Shown: positions 25,844 to 33,818 of the stretch, one piece after another
Numbering within the stretch: position 1 is the stretch's first letter
How the letters are laid out: the number at the start of each line of letters is the position of its first letter
NCBI GenBank assembly: GCA_024998565.1
Contig: JACOEM010000004.1
Span: 62,001-126,000, forward strand
Length of the DNA: 64,000 nt
Source of the DNA: Nitrospira sp.
GTDB taxonomy: Bacteria > Nitrospirota > Nitrospiria > Nitrospirales > Nitrospiraceae
Reading direction: 5' to 3'
Program-made: the position numbers and the translations under genes
The notes under the pieces: generated by a model
Told to the model about the DNA's origin: nothing
Database searches by the model: none
What the model saw: the letters and a program-made list of their open reading frames with translations, nothing else

Positions 25844-26760
25844 ATGGTCTACGTCTGGCCCTTGTCGATCCTCGGGCGGCTCTTCTATCGACTTCGCTGG
25901 TCTCCTCCTCTTTATGGGGTGATCAATCGTCGATCTCGGCTGGTATTCCGCTCAATTCCGCAGGTGCTTGGTCCGGATGGTGCTGAGGCGGTTCGCCCCT
26001 CCATACCGACGGGATCTTTCGCACCACCGTCAAGGCGCTGGCGCAAGATCTCGCGCTGTTCCGGGATCTGGCTCGGAATGCCGGGATGATGCTCGCCGGA
26101 CAGGATGTTCAACGGAAGATCACGCAACGATACAATTCGAGCGATATGAAATGGTACGTGGTGCGGGCGATCGGACGGCGCGCGAAACGGCCGCCCATTC
26201 CGTCATCGTTCATCCGCTTCTTTCTCCACCCGCAGCTGCTGAGTATCGCCGGTACCTATCTCGGGTTACAGGTCCGTCTCAACTACTTGGATGTCTGGCA
26301 TAACATCCCGGTGCGAGAGGGTGAGCCGCCGATCTCCGCGGAGTTCTGGCATCGCGACCATGAAGATCAGCGTATCATTAAGGTCTTTGTGTTGCTGACC
26401 GATGTCGATGAGACAATGGGGCCCTTCAACTATGTGAAGCGGTCCCAGGCAGGCGGGGAGTACGGCACTCTCTTTCCCGCCATTCCCCCGACCGGTCGAT
26501 ACCCGAAACGGAACGTGCTCGACCAGCTCATCAATGAGACGCCGTTGCCGTCTGTCTCCTGCATCGGGCCGGCGGGCAGTGTCATCCTCTGTGATGCGAG
26601 CGGGTTGCATCGAGGAGGTCGGTCGCTGACGCAGCCGCGAATCGTTTTAGTGGGCGTCTACACCTCCAATGCCGGACTCGATGCGGCCCGTTATTCCCTC
26701 CCTCGATCGGTCGGCCATGAACTGTTATCCCCTGCCGCGAAGTTCGCCCTGTATTTCTAG
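25844..26760 (+). pseudogene. phytanoyl-CoA dioxygenase-like gene broken by a frameshift
   Basis: Two frames together make one protein of about 305 residues. Frame one (25844 to about 26000) ends in PQVLGPDGAEAVR; frame two continues from about 26000 with LHTDGIFRTTVKALAQDL and runs to 26760. The switch falls in the C-run CGCCCCTCC at 25995-26003, where one extra base would restore reading; frame two has a stop at 25984-25986, so the two do not overlap further. The second part has Fe(II)/2-oxoglutarate features of the PhyH family: HxD in FWHRDHED, and the distal His in GLHRGG. Either a true one-base deletion, or an assembly error in a homopolymer. ATG 26086 could give a shortened product. Confidence 0.7.
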
Positions 26761-26887
26761 CGCACCGGTACTTGGTCACTCCAATCTGTAAGCCTGACCT
26801 CTGAGTATTGACAGAGCGGGGTGATGGCCGTACCCTCGCACGTCATACGCAGATTGCGCAGGGCATGTGAAACTAAGGAGGCTTGTA

Positions 26888-27439
26888 ATGGCGGGGACGA
26901 TACAATCGTTGAAACGGGGCGTGGGGCGTGTCGGCATGATGGCGGGAATTCTGTTCTTGGCCGGCGGGTGGCCTATGGCGGCGTCGGCGGCGGATGAATT
27001 GCCAAAAGAAGCCGTATTGCCGGCGACACTCGCGGGCAAGGCCGTGCAGGCAGCGCTCGATTTCTGCAAGAAGGACGGCTATCGTGTGAGTGCGTCGGTC
27101 GTCGATCGCGCAGGGGTCTTGCGGGCCATGATGCGGGCCGACGGAGCTGGTCCGCATACCGTCGATAGCAGCAGAAAGAAGGCCTATACCGCTGCCAGCT
27201 TGCGGCGCGCGACGAGCGACTTGGCCGACATGATTGCCAAGCAGCCCGCGTTGCAAGCATTGCGAGAGATGAATGAGAGTATCTTGATGGTCGGTGGCGG
27301 GTTACCTATCGAAATCGCCGGCGAGGTAGTCGGAGCGATCGGCGTCGGGGGCGCGCCTGGTACGCATCTGGACGATGCCTGCGCCGAGGCGGGTCTTGAT
27401 GCAATCGGAGCGGCCTCGAAGATGCCTACGGCGAAATGA
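26888..27439 (+). CDS. GlcG/HbpS-family secreted protein
   Basis: A 183-residue protein with AAGGAGGC before ATG 26888 and a signal peptide (1 to about 35). The mature part is the GlcG/HbpS (Haem_degrading, DUF336) alpha-beta fold: ALDFCKKDGYRVSASVVDRAG, a KKAYTAASLRRAT helix, GGLPIEIAGEVVGAIGVGGAPG and a final DDACAEAGLDAI helix. Family members bind or break down haem or cobalamin-like ligands and sense redox state outside the cell. It overlaps the next lipoprotein gene by 4 bases. Confidence 0.88.
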   Translation: MAGTIQSLKRGVGRVGMMAGILFLAGGWPMAASAADELPKEAVLPATLAGKAVQAALDFCKKDGYRVSASVVDRAGVLRAMMRADGAGPHTVDSSRKKAYTAASLRRATSDLADMIAKQPALQALREMNESILMVGGGLPIEIAGEVVGAIGVGGAPGTHLDDACAEAGLDAIGAASKMPTAK

Positions 27440-27900
27440 TGAAGAGACAAGGGCGGGGACCGGGCTGGGTTCTGATCGGTCTGGTCCTCCTCTTGTCGGC
27501 CTGCAATAGTGATCGCCCTGAGCCGGCCGAGTTTGAGCTTCCCTCGGCCGGGATTCGGCTGAACCTGACTCGTCTCGCCACGCACCCCTTCCTCTCCCGC
27601 TATCGATTGACCCTTCGCATTGAAGGGCCGCGCGGCTGTTCGGCCACGACGGAATTATTTCCCGACACGGGGTACGCCGGGCGGCGAAATGTCTACCAAC
27701 AGCGGTCGGGCGTCATCACGGTTTTGGGGCAATACGACGCGCGGGTGTTCGATCCGGCCACGTGCAGCCTTCGCCTGGTGGAGTTTCAATCGCTGGTCGG
27801 TCAGGCCACATTTCTTGGCGCGTTCGACGTCGATGCCCAGAAACGATGGCGATTTCTTGATGCGTCCGTGCGACCGGAGCGGTCGTTCGAAAAGCATTAG
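27436..27900 (+). CDS. lipoprotein, unknown function
   Basis: A 154-residue protein with a lipobox LLSAC (Cys23). The mature part looks beta-rich, with two further cysteines (GPRGCSATTE and DPATCSLRL) that could form a disulfide. No family recognised. The ATG overlaps the TGA of the GlcG/HbpS-like gene (ATGA), so the two exported proteins are made together. Its stop is followed by CAGG, giving the same TAGCAGG start as the repeat, but no repeat follows. Confidence 0.7.
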   Translation: MMKRQGRGPGWVLIGLVLLLSACNSDRPEPAEFELPSAGIRLNLTRLATHPFLSRYRLTLRIEGPRGCSATTELFPDTGYAGRRNVYQQRSGVITVLGQYDARVFDPATCSLRLVEFQSLVGQATFLGAFDVDAQKRWRFLDASVRPERSFEKH

Positions 27901-28006
27901 CAGGAAGTTGGCCTCGAGTTCGTACCTCATGCACTGCTGCGAGGGTGGTCGGTGCCGCCGTGACCGGGGCGCTGCTCCATCGGCGGAGTGTGTGGGCGTC
28001 AGATCG

Positions 28007-28906
28007 TCAATCGTGTAACCGGTCTTTGAAGGTCAGTTCGGCCACCGCCGATTTATCCAATTCCCCCTTGCCGATGTCGATCAGCCGCCGATATTGTTCA
28101 TACGTCGCTTTGGCCAGGGGCAGGTCCAAGCCTGCCTGTTTCGCCAATGCGCAGGCGATTCCCGAGTCTTTTGCCGCGTGAGCCGCTGAGAAATAGCAAT
28201 CGTGGGCCCGCTGTTGCATGTCCTCACCGTCGGTTTCGAGCACGCGGGAGTTGGCGCCGGTTTGAGAAAAGACTTCGCGAAGCATCGTGAGGTCCAGGCC
28301 GAGCGCCGCCCCCAATCCCAGCCCTTCGGCCAGGGCGGCGGTGTTGGCATTCATCACCATATTCACCAGGGCCTTGACCTTGGCGGCTTCGCCCGCAGGT
28401 CCGATATACCGCAGGTGTGCGCTCAGATCCTGCAAGAGCGGCTTCGCCCGTTCGAACGCCTCGGGTCGTCCGCCGCACATCAAGTAGAGGGTGCCTTGGC
28501 GAGCCTGTGTGATGCTGCTCGCCATGCAGGCTTCGAGGCTTCGGCCGCCTTGGTGCTCGACCAACGTATGGACTTCGCTTTGGAGCTCGGGGGAGAGGGT
28601 GGCGCAATTGATGAAGAGGCGATTATCGGCATGACGGAGAAGACTGTCCGGCCCGACGGGTGAGTAGATTTGGCGCATGGCGGCATCGTCCGACACCACC
28701 GTCAGCACCGTATCGGCTAACTCAGCCACACGTGCCGGAGTCATGACCGCCGTGCACGCGAGTTCCTTCGCGAGCGCCTCCGCACGTTCCGTGTCGGTGT
28801 CATAGACCGCGACGATCGCATAGTGGAGGTCGTGGAGCCGCCGGGCCATGTTGGCCCCCATTCGCCCTATTCCCACGATGCCGATTCGAAATTCTGACTG
28901 TGCCAT
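28007..28906 (-). CDS. NAD(P)-dependent beta-hydroxyacid dehydrogenase family protein
   Basis: A 299-residue cytoplasmic enzyme of the 3-hydroxyisobutyrate/6-phosphogluconate/tartronate-semialdehyde reductase family. The Rossmann motif GIGRMG lies at residues 12-17; the substrate motif is around ACMASSITQARQGTL, and the catalytic Lys is in KVKALVNMVMNANTAA. It probably oxidises or reduces a short beta-hydroxy acid or semialdehyde; the exact substrate is not evident. ATG 28906 has AGGAGG upstream; the longer open frame to 29188 is not coding. Confidence 0.88.
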   Translation of the reverse strand: MAQSEFRIGIVGIGRMGANMARRLHDLHYAIVAVYDTDTERAEALAKELACTAVMTPARVAELADTVLTVVSDDAAMRQIYSPVGPDSLLRHADNRLFINCATLSPELQSEVHTLVEHQGGRSLEACMASSITQARQGTLYLMCGGRPEAFERAKPLLQDLSAHLRYIGPAGEAAKVKALVNMVMNANTAALAEGLGLGAALGLDLTMLREVFSQTGANSRVLETDGEDMQQRAHDCYFSAAHAAKDSGIACALAKQAGLDLPLAKATYEQYRRLIDIGKGELDKSAVAELTFKDRLHD

Positions 28907-29047
28907 CCGCAACCTCCTGGAAAACATGCTACTCTGCCGGGCGCGGAAGTCTACCACAGTCCCTACGGATGCAGGTATCCACGCGTCCGGTTGTGTCAGG
29001 TGGGTGCGTCGATTCACAAGAGCGACACGAAACATGGGGAGTGCGGC

Positions 29048-29269
29048 ATGCAACAGGCGATTATCGGATATCACCAGGACGACGAAGGCCATTGGGTGGC
29101 CGACCTTCGCTGCGGCCATGGCCAACATGTGCGACATCAGCCGCCCATGACGAGTCGTCCGTGGGTATTGACGGAGGAGGGGCGGCAAGCGTTCCTCGGA
29201 ACCGAGCTGAACTGTAAAAAGTGTGACGAGGGGGGCGACGGGTTTGACCCCACCGGGGCCCGGTCTTGA
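29048..29269 (+). CDS. DUF3565 small protein
   Basis: A 73-residue protein of the DUF3565 family, recognised from IIGYHQDDEGHWVADLRCGH, QHVRHQPP, RPWVLTEEGR and the LNCKKCD end. The conserved His and Cys residues (CGH ... RHQPP ... CKKC) suggest a metal site. The ATG at 29048 has GGGAG upstream. Function of the family is unknown. It is transcribed divergently from the dehydrogenase gene. Confidence 0.85.
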   Translation: MQQAIIGYHQDDEGHWVADLRCGHGQHVRHQPPMTSRPWVLTEEGRQAFLGTELNCKKCDEGGDGFDPTGARS

Positions 29270-29284
29270 GGGATCCGGTGGGGT
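29247..29284. terminator. inverted repeat spanning the DUF3565 stop codon
   Basis: ACCCCACCGG (29247-29256) and CCGGTGGGGT (29275-29284) are perfectly complementary around an 18-base loop that contains the stop codon. It lies between convergent genes and could end transcription; there is no U-run. Confidence 0.4.
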
Positions 29285-29343
29285 TGATACGGCGATGAAA
29301 CGCCTGGATCAGGGCTGATGGAGAGAGACGCTGAGTACCATCT

Positions 29344-30171
29344 CTAGGCCCAGATCCAGTCGAAGAGGGATGTGAACCATCCCGTTACACTTGAGAACCA
29401 GGAGTCGTCTTGGGGGGCTGCTGCGGTCGCGGGTCGTGGGGCTGGTGGCGTAGCGGGTGCCTGCGCAACCTTTGCAGGAGTACTGGGCGAAGCCGGGGCT
29501 GCGGCGACCGGTGCGGGCTGAGGTACTGCCGGTGTCGTGACGGTACTGGCAGCCGGGGGCGCCGACGCCTGCGATGCGCTCGGCGCAGGGGCTACGGGGG
29601 GCGGCGTGGAATCAACCTGTGGCGTTTGCGGGGTGATGACCGCGACCAGGTGTGGCTCCTGCGGGTTTCCGTCCACCGTGGTCACACGGGCCTCCGGGCC
29701 GGATGGTGTGGTCGCCATCGTGTGTTCGTGTTGGGCCGTGAGCGCTTCCAGCCGTTTCTCGATCCGTTTGGTCTCGCTGATTTCCTTCAACATGGCCTGA
29801 TGCCGGGCGCGCAACGCGGCGATGTTGTACTCGAGCGCCGCGAGTTTGGCCTGGTTGCTCTTGTGGAGCTGTTCGTAGGCGAGCTGGATCTTTTTCAGTT
29901 CGCCCTTGAGAGCGGCAAGAGAACGTTCCTCACGCTGATTGGCGAGGTGCGTCTCGTCTCGTTGTTGTTCGAGGCTCTGAATGTCAGCCTGCGTCTGGGC
30001 GAGTTCAGCGGCCCGCGTTTTGACCTCATGTCTGGCTGTCTCATAGGTGTGTTGTGAAACACAGCCCCCTAGCATCAAGACGGCGACTCCAAGCATCCAG
30101 CAGCGTGCGATGGGTCGGATGTTGCGGGGAGACGCGGTCGTGAGTATTGGACCTGGAGTGATTGCTTGCAT
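29344..30171 (-). CDS. coiled-coil lipoprotein with Pro/Ala-rich tail
   Basis: A 275-residue protein. Start at 30171 is supported by GGGAGGAA. Basic N-terminus, hydrophobic stretch and lipobox LGGC (Cys37). Residues about 45-155 are a continuous coiled coil rich in Gln, Glu and Leu. Residues about 160-255 are a low-complexity Pro/Ala/Thr/Val spacer. The last 20 residues (WFSSVTGWFTSLFDWIWA) are strongly aromatic and may dock to a membrane. It looks like an envelope-spanning or tethering protein; no enzyme domain. Confidence 0.8.
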   Translation of the reverse strand: MQAITPGPILTTASPRNIRPIARCWMLGVAVLMLGGCVSQHTYETARHEVKTRAAELAQTQADIQSLEQQRDETHLANQREERSLAALKGELKKIQLAYEQLHKSNQAKLAALEYNIAALRARHQAMLKEISETKRIEKRLEALTAQHEHTMATTPSGPEARVTTVDGNPQEPHLVAVITPQTPQVDSTPPPVAPAPSASQASAPPAASTVTTPAVPQPAPVAAAPASPSTPAKVAQAPATPPAPRPATAAAPQDDSWFSSVTGWFTSLFDWIWA

Positions 30172-30363
30172 GGGACCTTCCTCCCGGGTACGTACAGTGC
30201 CAGTCGTTGCGAACGGTGATCCGCCTGCGCGGAGCCGCTGTGCCTGAGGTTAATTTTTCAGAAAAGTGGGAAAACGGCAAAATATTTCGGGAAACCTGCA
30301 GTGCGTTGTCGAGGGGGGAGAACCGGAGAACAGCGACGTTGTGTGAGGTGATCCGGATCCGGG

Positions 30364-31485
30364 CTATTGAATGCTGATGCGGTCTGCGGGACAAGGGATC
30401 TGCATATCGAGTCCGGCCCCATGCCAGGGCTGGAGACGCGGGCCGCTATATCGATAGCCCCCGGTGACCGGGTCGGTTGAGAGGAGGAGCGGTGTGTCCA
30501 GATCCAGCACATCGAAGCCGCCGAGGCCCAGCACGAGACTGAACGAGCAGCCCATGGCGATACGGGTTTCCAGCATGCCGCCGACCATGAGACGCAGGCC
30601 CGCGGAGCGGGTGAAGACGGCGATTCGCCACGCGTCGATCACGCCGGTTTTCATGATCTTGATGTTGATATAGTCGGCGGCTTGCATCCGGACAACCTCG
30701 CGCGCATCGTCCAGTGACCGGACAGACTCATCGGCGGCCACGGGAATGCCCGTCAGGTGCCGAATCGCCTGTAGCCCTTCGAGATCATCGCGCACGACCG
30801 GCTGCTCGAGCAAGACCAGCCGCCCGCCGAACTGCTTCACTCCATGGACAAATCGGAGGCAATCTTCACGGGAAAAACCCTGATTTCCATCGCCGATAAA
30901 GCCGATCTCGGGGAGTGCGTTGTGCACGGCCTGTAATCTGCGAATGTCCTGTTCGACATCCGTTCCGACTTTCATCTTGAAGAGGCGGAATCCCCGGGTG
31001 TACCAACCCCGCGCGAGTTCCAGCGTCTTTTCCGGACTGCAGATCGGGATGGTGATGTCGGTTTCCCGCTCGCGGACGTCCGCGGCTCCCCACAGTTGCC
31101 AGAGCGGGATGCGCTGCGATCGACAGTAGGCGTCGAGCATCGCGGTTTCCAAGCCGCAACGAGCGGCAGGGTGGAGTGGGGCCTGTTCGTTGAGCCGGCC
31201 TGCCAGGGACTCATAGTCCCCGACAGATTGGCCGATCATACTCTGCGCCAGCTCCGTGGCCGCGGCGAAGCAGGATGCCCGATCCTCACCTCCGACTTCC
31301 GGGAACGGCGCGGCCTCGCCGATGCCCTGCGTTCCATCCCGCAACGTCACTCGCAAGAACAGGTTTTGCGCCGTCACCCGCGCGCCCGTGGCGACAACGA
31401 ACGGATCCGTGATCGGAATATCGACCGGCCAGATTTCGATGCGTTGTATGGTGTGGGCATCCACCGGCGTGTCGTGTCCGCTCAT
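30364..31485 (-). CDS. enolase-superfamily dipeptide epimerase-like enzyme
   Basis: A 373-residue enzyme of the enolase superfamily, muconate-lactonizing subgroup, closest in pattern to L-Ala-D/L-Glu epimerases. The acid/base Lys pair is FKMKVG (Lys170, Lys172) and NIKIMK (Lys276/Lys279); Mg ligands are Asp199 (GDGNQG), Glu227 (LLEQPV) and Asp252 (AADES). All catalytic residues are present. It would epimerise a dipeptide such as one from peptidoglycan turnover, though the substrate is inferred only. The ATG overlaps the end of the upstream molybdoenzyme gene by 4 bases. Confidence 0.88.
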   Translation of the reverse strand: MSGHDTPVDAHTIQRIEIWPVDIPITDPFVVATGARVTAQNLFLRVTLRDGTQGIGEAAPFPEVGGEDRASCFAAATELAQSMIGQSVGDYESLAGRLNEQAPLHPAARCGLETAMLDAYCRSQRIPLWQLWGAADVRERETDITIPICSPEKTLELARGWYTRGFRLFKMKVGTDVEQDIRRLQAVHNALPEIGFIGDGNQGFSREDCLRFVHGVKQFGGRLVLLEQPVVRDDLEGLQAIRHLTGIPVAADESVRSLDDAREVVRMQAADYINIKIMKTGVIDAWRIAVFTRSAGLRLMVGGMLETRIAMGCSFSLVLGLGGFDVLDLDTPLLLSTDPVTGGYRYSGPRLQPWHGAGLDMQIPCPADRISIQ

Positions 31486-32126
31486 CCGTACCGGTCATTT
31501 TGCCAGGGGAAGGCGCTGTTCGAATAGCCCCGGACTTCCCAGAACCCCTTCTCGTCGTGGTCGGAGAAGGTGATTTCCTTGATCCACTTGGCGCCTTTCC
31601 AGGCATACCGTTTCGGGATGATCATGCGAACCGGGCCGCCGTGTTCTTTGGTGAGCGGCCGGCCGTTCCATTTGTACGTGAGGAGCACGTCGTCGTCCTG
31701 ACAGGCGACGAGCGGTAAATTCGTGGTGTAGTCGTCGTACGATTTGAAGAGGACGAATTGGGCCGACGGGAGCGGCTGGACGACGGCCAGGAGTTGTTTA
31801 AAACTGACCCCTTCCCACTCATTGTCGTAACGACTCCAGGACGTCACGCAATGGAAGTCCGACACGTCTTTGAATTGCGGTTGCGCAAGGAAGTCCGTCC
31901 AGGTCCAGGTAACGGGGGTCGTGACTGCACCTCCGATGGTCAACGTCCATTCTGAGAGGGGAATATCTGGCTTTTGGCCCAGGTCGAGCACCGGCCAGGT
32001 TTCCACGAGGTGTTGGCCAGGGGGGAGCCGATCATCTCCTTCGTAAAAGACCTCGCGTTCTTCCCCGCCGCGTCGGGCCTTGGCCCAGTTCTCTTTGGTC
32101 TTGATCAAACGGTCATTCTGATCCAT
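31482..32126 (-). CDS. sulfite-oxidase-fold molybdopterin protein
   Basis: A 214-residue protein with the oxidoreductase molybdopterin domain (sulfite oxidase fold). The Mo-binding Cys is Cys93 in DFHCVTSWSR; SYDDYTTNLPL, NGRPLTKEHGGPVRMIIP and the KWIKEI motif are typical of the small bacterial YedY/SorA-like group. There is no Tat or Sec signal, so it is probably cytoplasmic, unlike YedY. ATG 32126 is chosen because AGGAGG precedes it. Coupled to the epimerase gene by an ATGA overlap. Its substrate is unknown. Confidence 0.87.
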   Translation of the reverse strand: MDQNDRLIKTKENWAKARRGGEEREVFYEGDDRLPPGQHLVETWPVLDLGQKPDIPLSEWTLTIGGAVTTPVTWTWTDFLAQPQFKDVSDFHCVTSWSRYDNEWEGVSFKQLLAVVQPLPSAQFVLFKSYDDYTTNLPLVACQDDDVLLTYKWNGRPLTKEHGGPVRMIIPKRYAWKGAKWIKEITFSDHDEKGFWEVRGYSNSAFPWQNDRYG

Positions 32127-32389
32127 ACCCAGCCTCCTGGAGACAGAGTAGGACAAGAGGCTAGGATCTTACAAGGCCGGTGTTGGGGATCGGCCGGCGC
32201 GGGTGTTTCGTGCGCTGTCTGCTAGAAAATGACGAAGGGGAGATGAAGAAGCTCAGTATTGTCGGGGAGTTCAAGCTGCGGATTGAGCGTACAGAGGCGG
32301 ATGGTCGGGAGAGAGTGATTCGAGTGATCGGACGGCGTAGGTAACCCCCGGCCTCTAGATAGCCTGGCCGTTGGTTTTCTTCACGAGGA

Positions 32390-32539
32390 TCAGACGTGTA
32401 GTCTGGTCTCTCGTTCAGACCAACGCTGCGGACGCATCAACGTGCCCAAGGCCGCGATGGCGCAGATTGTCGCCAGAAGAAGGAAGCTTGCGAAGAGGAA
32501 AAATCCACTTTTCATGTCGTGCACCGAGAGCGGTCCCAT
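32390..32539 (-). CDS. 49-residue single-pass membrane protein
   Basis: A short gene with a strong ribosome site (AAGGGGGTGA, 4 bases before ATG). The product has a soluble N-terminus of about 10 residues, one TM helix from about 12 to 34 (SGFFLFASFLLLATICAIAA) and a basic, Arg-rich C-terminus (RPQRWSERETR), giving a typical positive-inside small membrane protein. Codon use looks normal for the genome. Function unknown; it lies next to a small zinc-ribbon gene in the same orientation and may be co-transcribed with it. Confidence 0.6.
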   Translation of the reverse strand: MGPLSVHDMKSGFFLFASFLLLATICAIAALGTLMRPQRWSERETRLHV

Positions 32540-32575
32540 GACGTCACCCCCTTACAATAATCTAATTGTACCACT

Positions 32576-32782
32576 TCACTCCGCGTGCCAACCGCATCCG
32601 CAACGCCATGATTCTTCAGGTGATTTTTTTCTCAGGCGCGAGGAGCAGTGAGGGCAGGGGCGCATCCACACATGTGAAGTCGTCTCATAGACGGGGTGCG
32701 AGTTTTGGGACTGCTGTGAGACCGCGTGTGTTGTCAGCATAGCCGAGTCCAAGAGTTCAATCAGCGCATGCATCTGAGACAT
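32576..32782 (-). CDS. 68-residue zinc-ribbon protein
   Basis: The ATG at 32782 has GGAGGT five bases upstream. The N-terminal half is a helix with HALIELLDSAM; the C-terminal half is a four-Cys zinc ribbon (CPHC ... CGCGW) of the kind that binds one zinc ion. Such small ribbons mediate protein or nucleic-acid contacts. It is 36 bases before the 49-residue membrane protein gene on the same strand. A 14-bp palindrome lies about 100 bases upstream. Confidence 0.6.
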   Translation of the reverse strand: MSQMHALIELLDSAMLTTHAVSQQSQNSHPVYETTSHVWMRPCPHCSSRLRKKSPEESWRCGCGWHAE

Positions 32783-32883
32783 TACCTCCACTGGCACCCT
32801 GTCTTCAAGAGTTCTTTCGGAGGGACAAGGCGGGGACTTGAGGGCCACTGGTCCCATCGTGGGTCATCATCGTGCAGGCGGGC

Positions 32884-32897
32884 AATCTAATTAGATT
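32884..32897. promoter_or_regulatory. 14-bp perfect palindrome, operator-like
   Basis: AATCTAATTAGATT is a perfect AT-rich palindrome in GC-rich surroundings, between the divergent zinc-ribbon gene and the TVP38 gene. On the plus strand a TATACA at 32907-32912 would be the -10, and the palindrome covers the -35 place at 17-base spacing, so a bound repressor would block RNA polymerase. Confidence 0.45.
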
Positions 32898-33031
32898 CGC
32901 CATCCGTATACAGTGCAATGTGGTGACAAGCAGGTTCCTTCCTCTGTAAGGTTGCTGACATTCTTTCAGCCACGAGCGGTGTCTTGTCCGCGCAGGTGAG
33001 TCCACGATTGACACATGAGTGAGGAGGCAGG

Positions 33032-33769
33032 ATGATACCGCCCCAAGGTGCCATGACCACATCTGTAGCATCGCCCTCATCTTCGAAACGCCCCGGGCTC
33101 GGCAAACTGATGCTGGGGATTTTTGTCGGGTTGAGCCTCGCCGCATTTTTTTACTTTGATCTGGGACAGTACCTCTCACTGGATGGACTCAAGTCCAACC
33201 GGGCTCGTTTGCTTGCATTTACAGAAGCCAACTATCCGGTCGCAGTGGCCCTGTTTGTGCTCGCCTACTGTGTGGTGGTGGGGCTCTCGCTGCCCGGTGG
33301 AGCGATCATGACGTTGGCCGGAGGGTTTCTCTTCGGCAGCCTGTTGGGCACGCTTTACGTCAATGTCGGTGCGACCGTGGGTGCGACGCTGGCATTTTTG
33401 GTGGCCCGCTATCTGCTCAGGGAGTGGGTGGAGCAGAAATTCGGCAGCCGGTTGGACGCGATTCAGCAGGGATTTTCCAGGAACGCGTTCAGTTATCTGA
33501 TGACGCTGCGGTTGATCCCGTTGTTCCCGTTCTTTCTGGTCAATATGGTCTCGGGGCTCACCAGGGTGAATGTGGGGACCTACATGGCGGCGACCTCCTT
33601 GGGCATCATCCCCGGCAGTTTTGTCTTTGCGTATGCCGGCCGCCAGCTCGGCACGATCAGTTCACTCAAGGAAATCGCTTCACCCAATGTGTTGCTCGCG
33701 TTTACGTTACTCGGTCTGTTGGCGCTGGTGCCCATTCTCTATCAGAAGTTTGCCGGTAAGGCGGTCTAA
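33032..33769 (+). CDS. TVP38/TMEM64-family (DedA-like) membrane protein
   Basis: A 245-residue integral membrane protein with about six hydrophobic helices. The VTT/SNARE-associated domain motifs are LSLPGGAIMTLAGGFLFG, a re-entrant loop, LVARYLLREWVEQKFG and LRLIPLFPFFLVNMVSGLT. Family members move or scramble lipids or take part in envelope homeostasis. AGGAGG precedes the ATG. It is followed 49 bases later by a mercuric-reductase-like flavoenzyme; TVP38 proteins fused to, or next to, such flavoenzymes are widespread, so the two products likely act together. Confidence 0.9.
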   Translation: MIPPQGAMTTSVASPSSSKRPGLGKLMLGIFVGLSLAAFFYFDLGQYLSLDGLKSNRARLLAFTEANYPVAVALFVLAYCVVVGLSLPGGAIMTLAGGFLFGSLLGTLYVNVGATVGATLAFLVARYLLREWVEQKFGSRLDAIQQGFSRNAFSYLMTLRLIPLFPFFLVNMVSGLTRVNVGTYMAATSLGIIPGSFVFAYAGRQLGTISSLKEIASPNVLLAFTLLGLLALVPILYQKFAGKAV

Positions 33770-33818
33770 CTGCACGGCCGCGGCCATGTGTAGTCACCAG
33801 AGGGAGAATCCGACGTCA

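Noticed and set aside
32243-32344. 33-codon plus-strand frame with GAAGGGG upstream
   Set aside because: Short, very basic, only a fair ribosome site and no other evidence.
33570-33818. upstream extension of the flavoenzyme frame
   Set aside because: It overlaps the TVP38 gene in another frame; homology begins at 33819.
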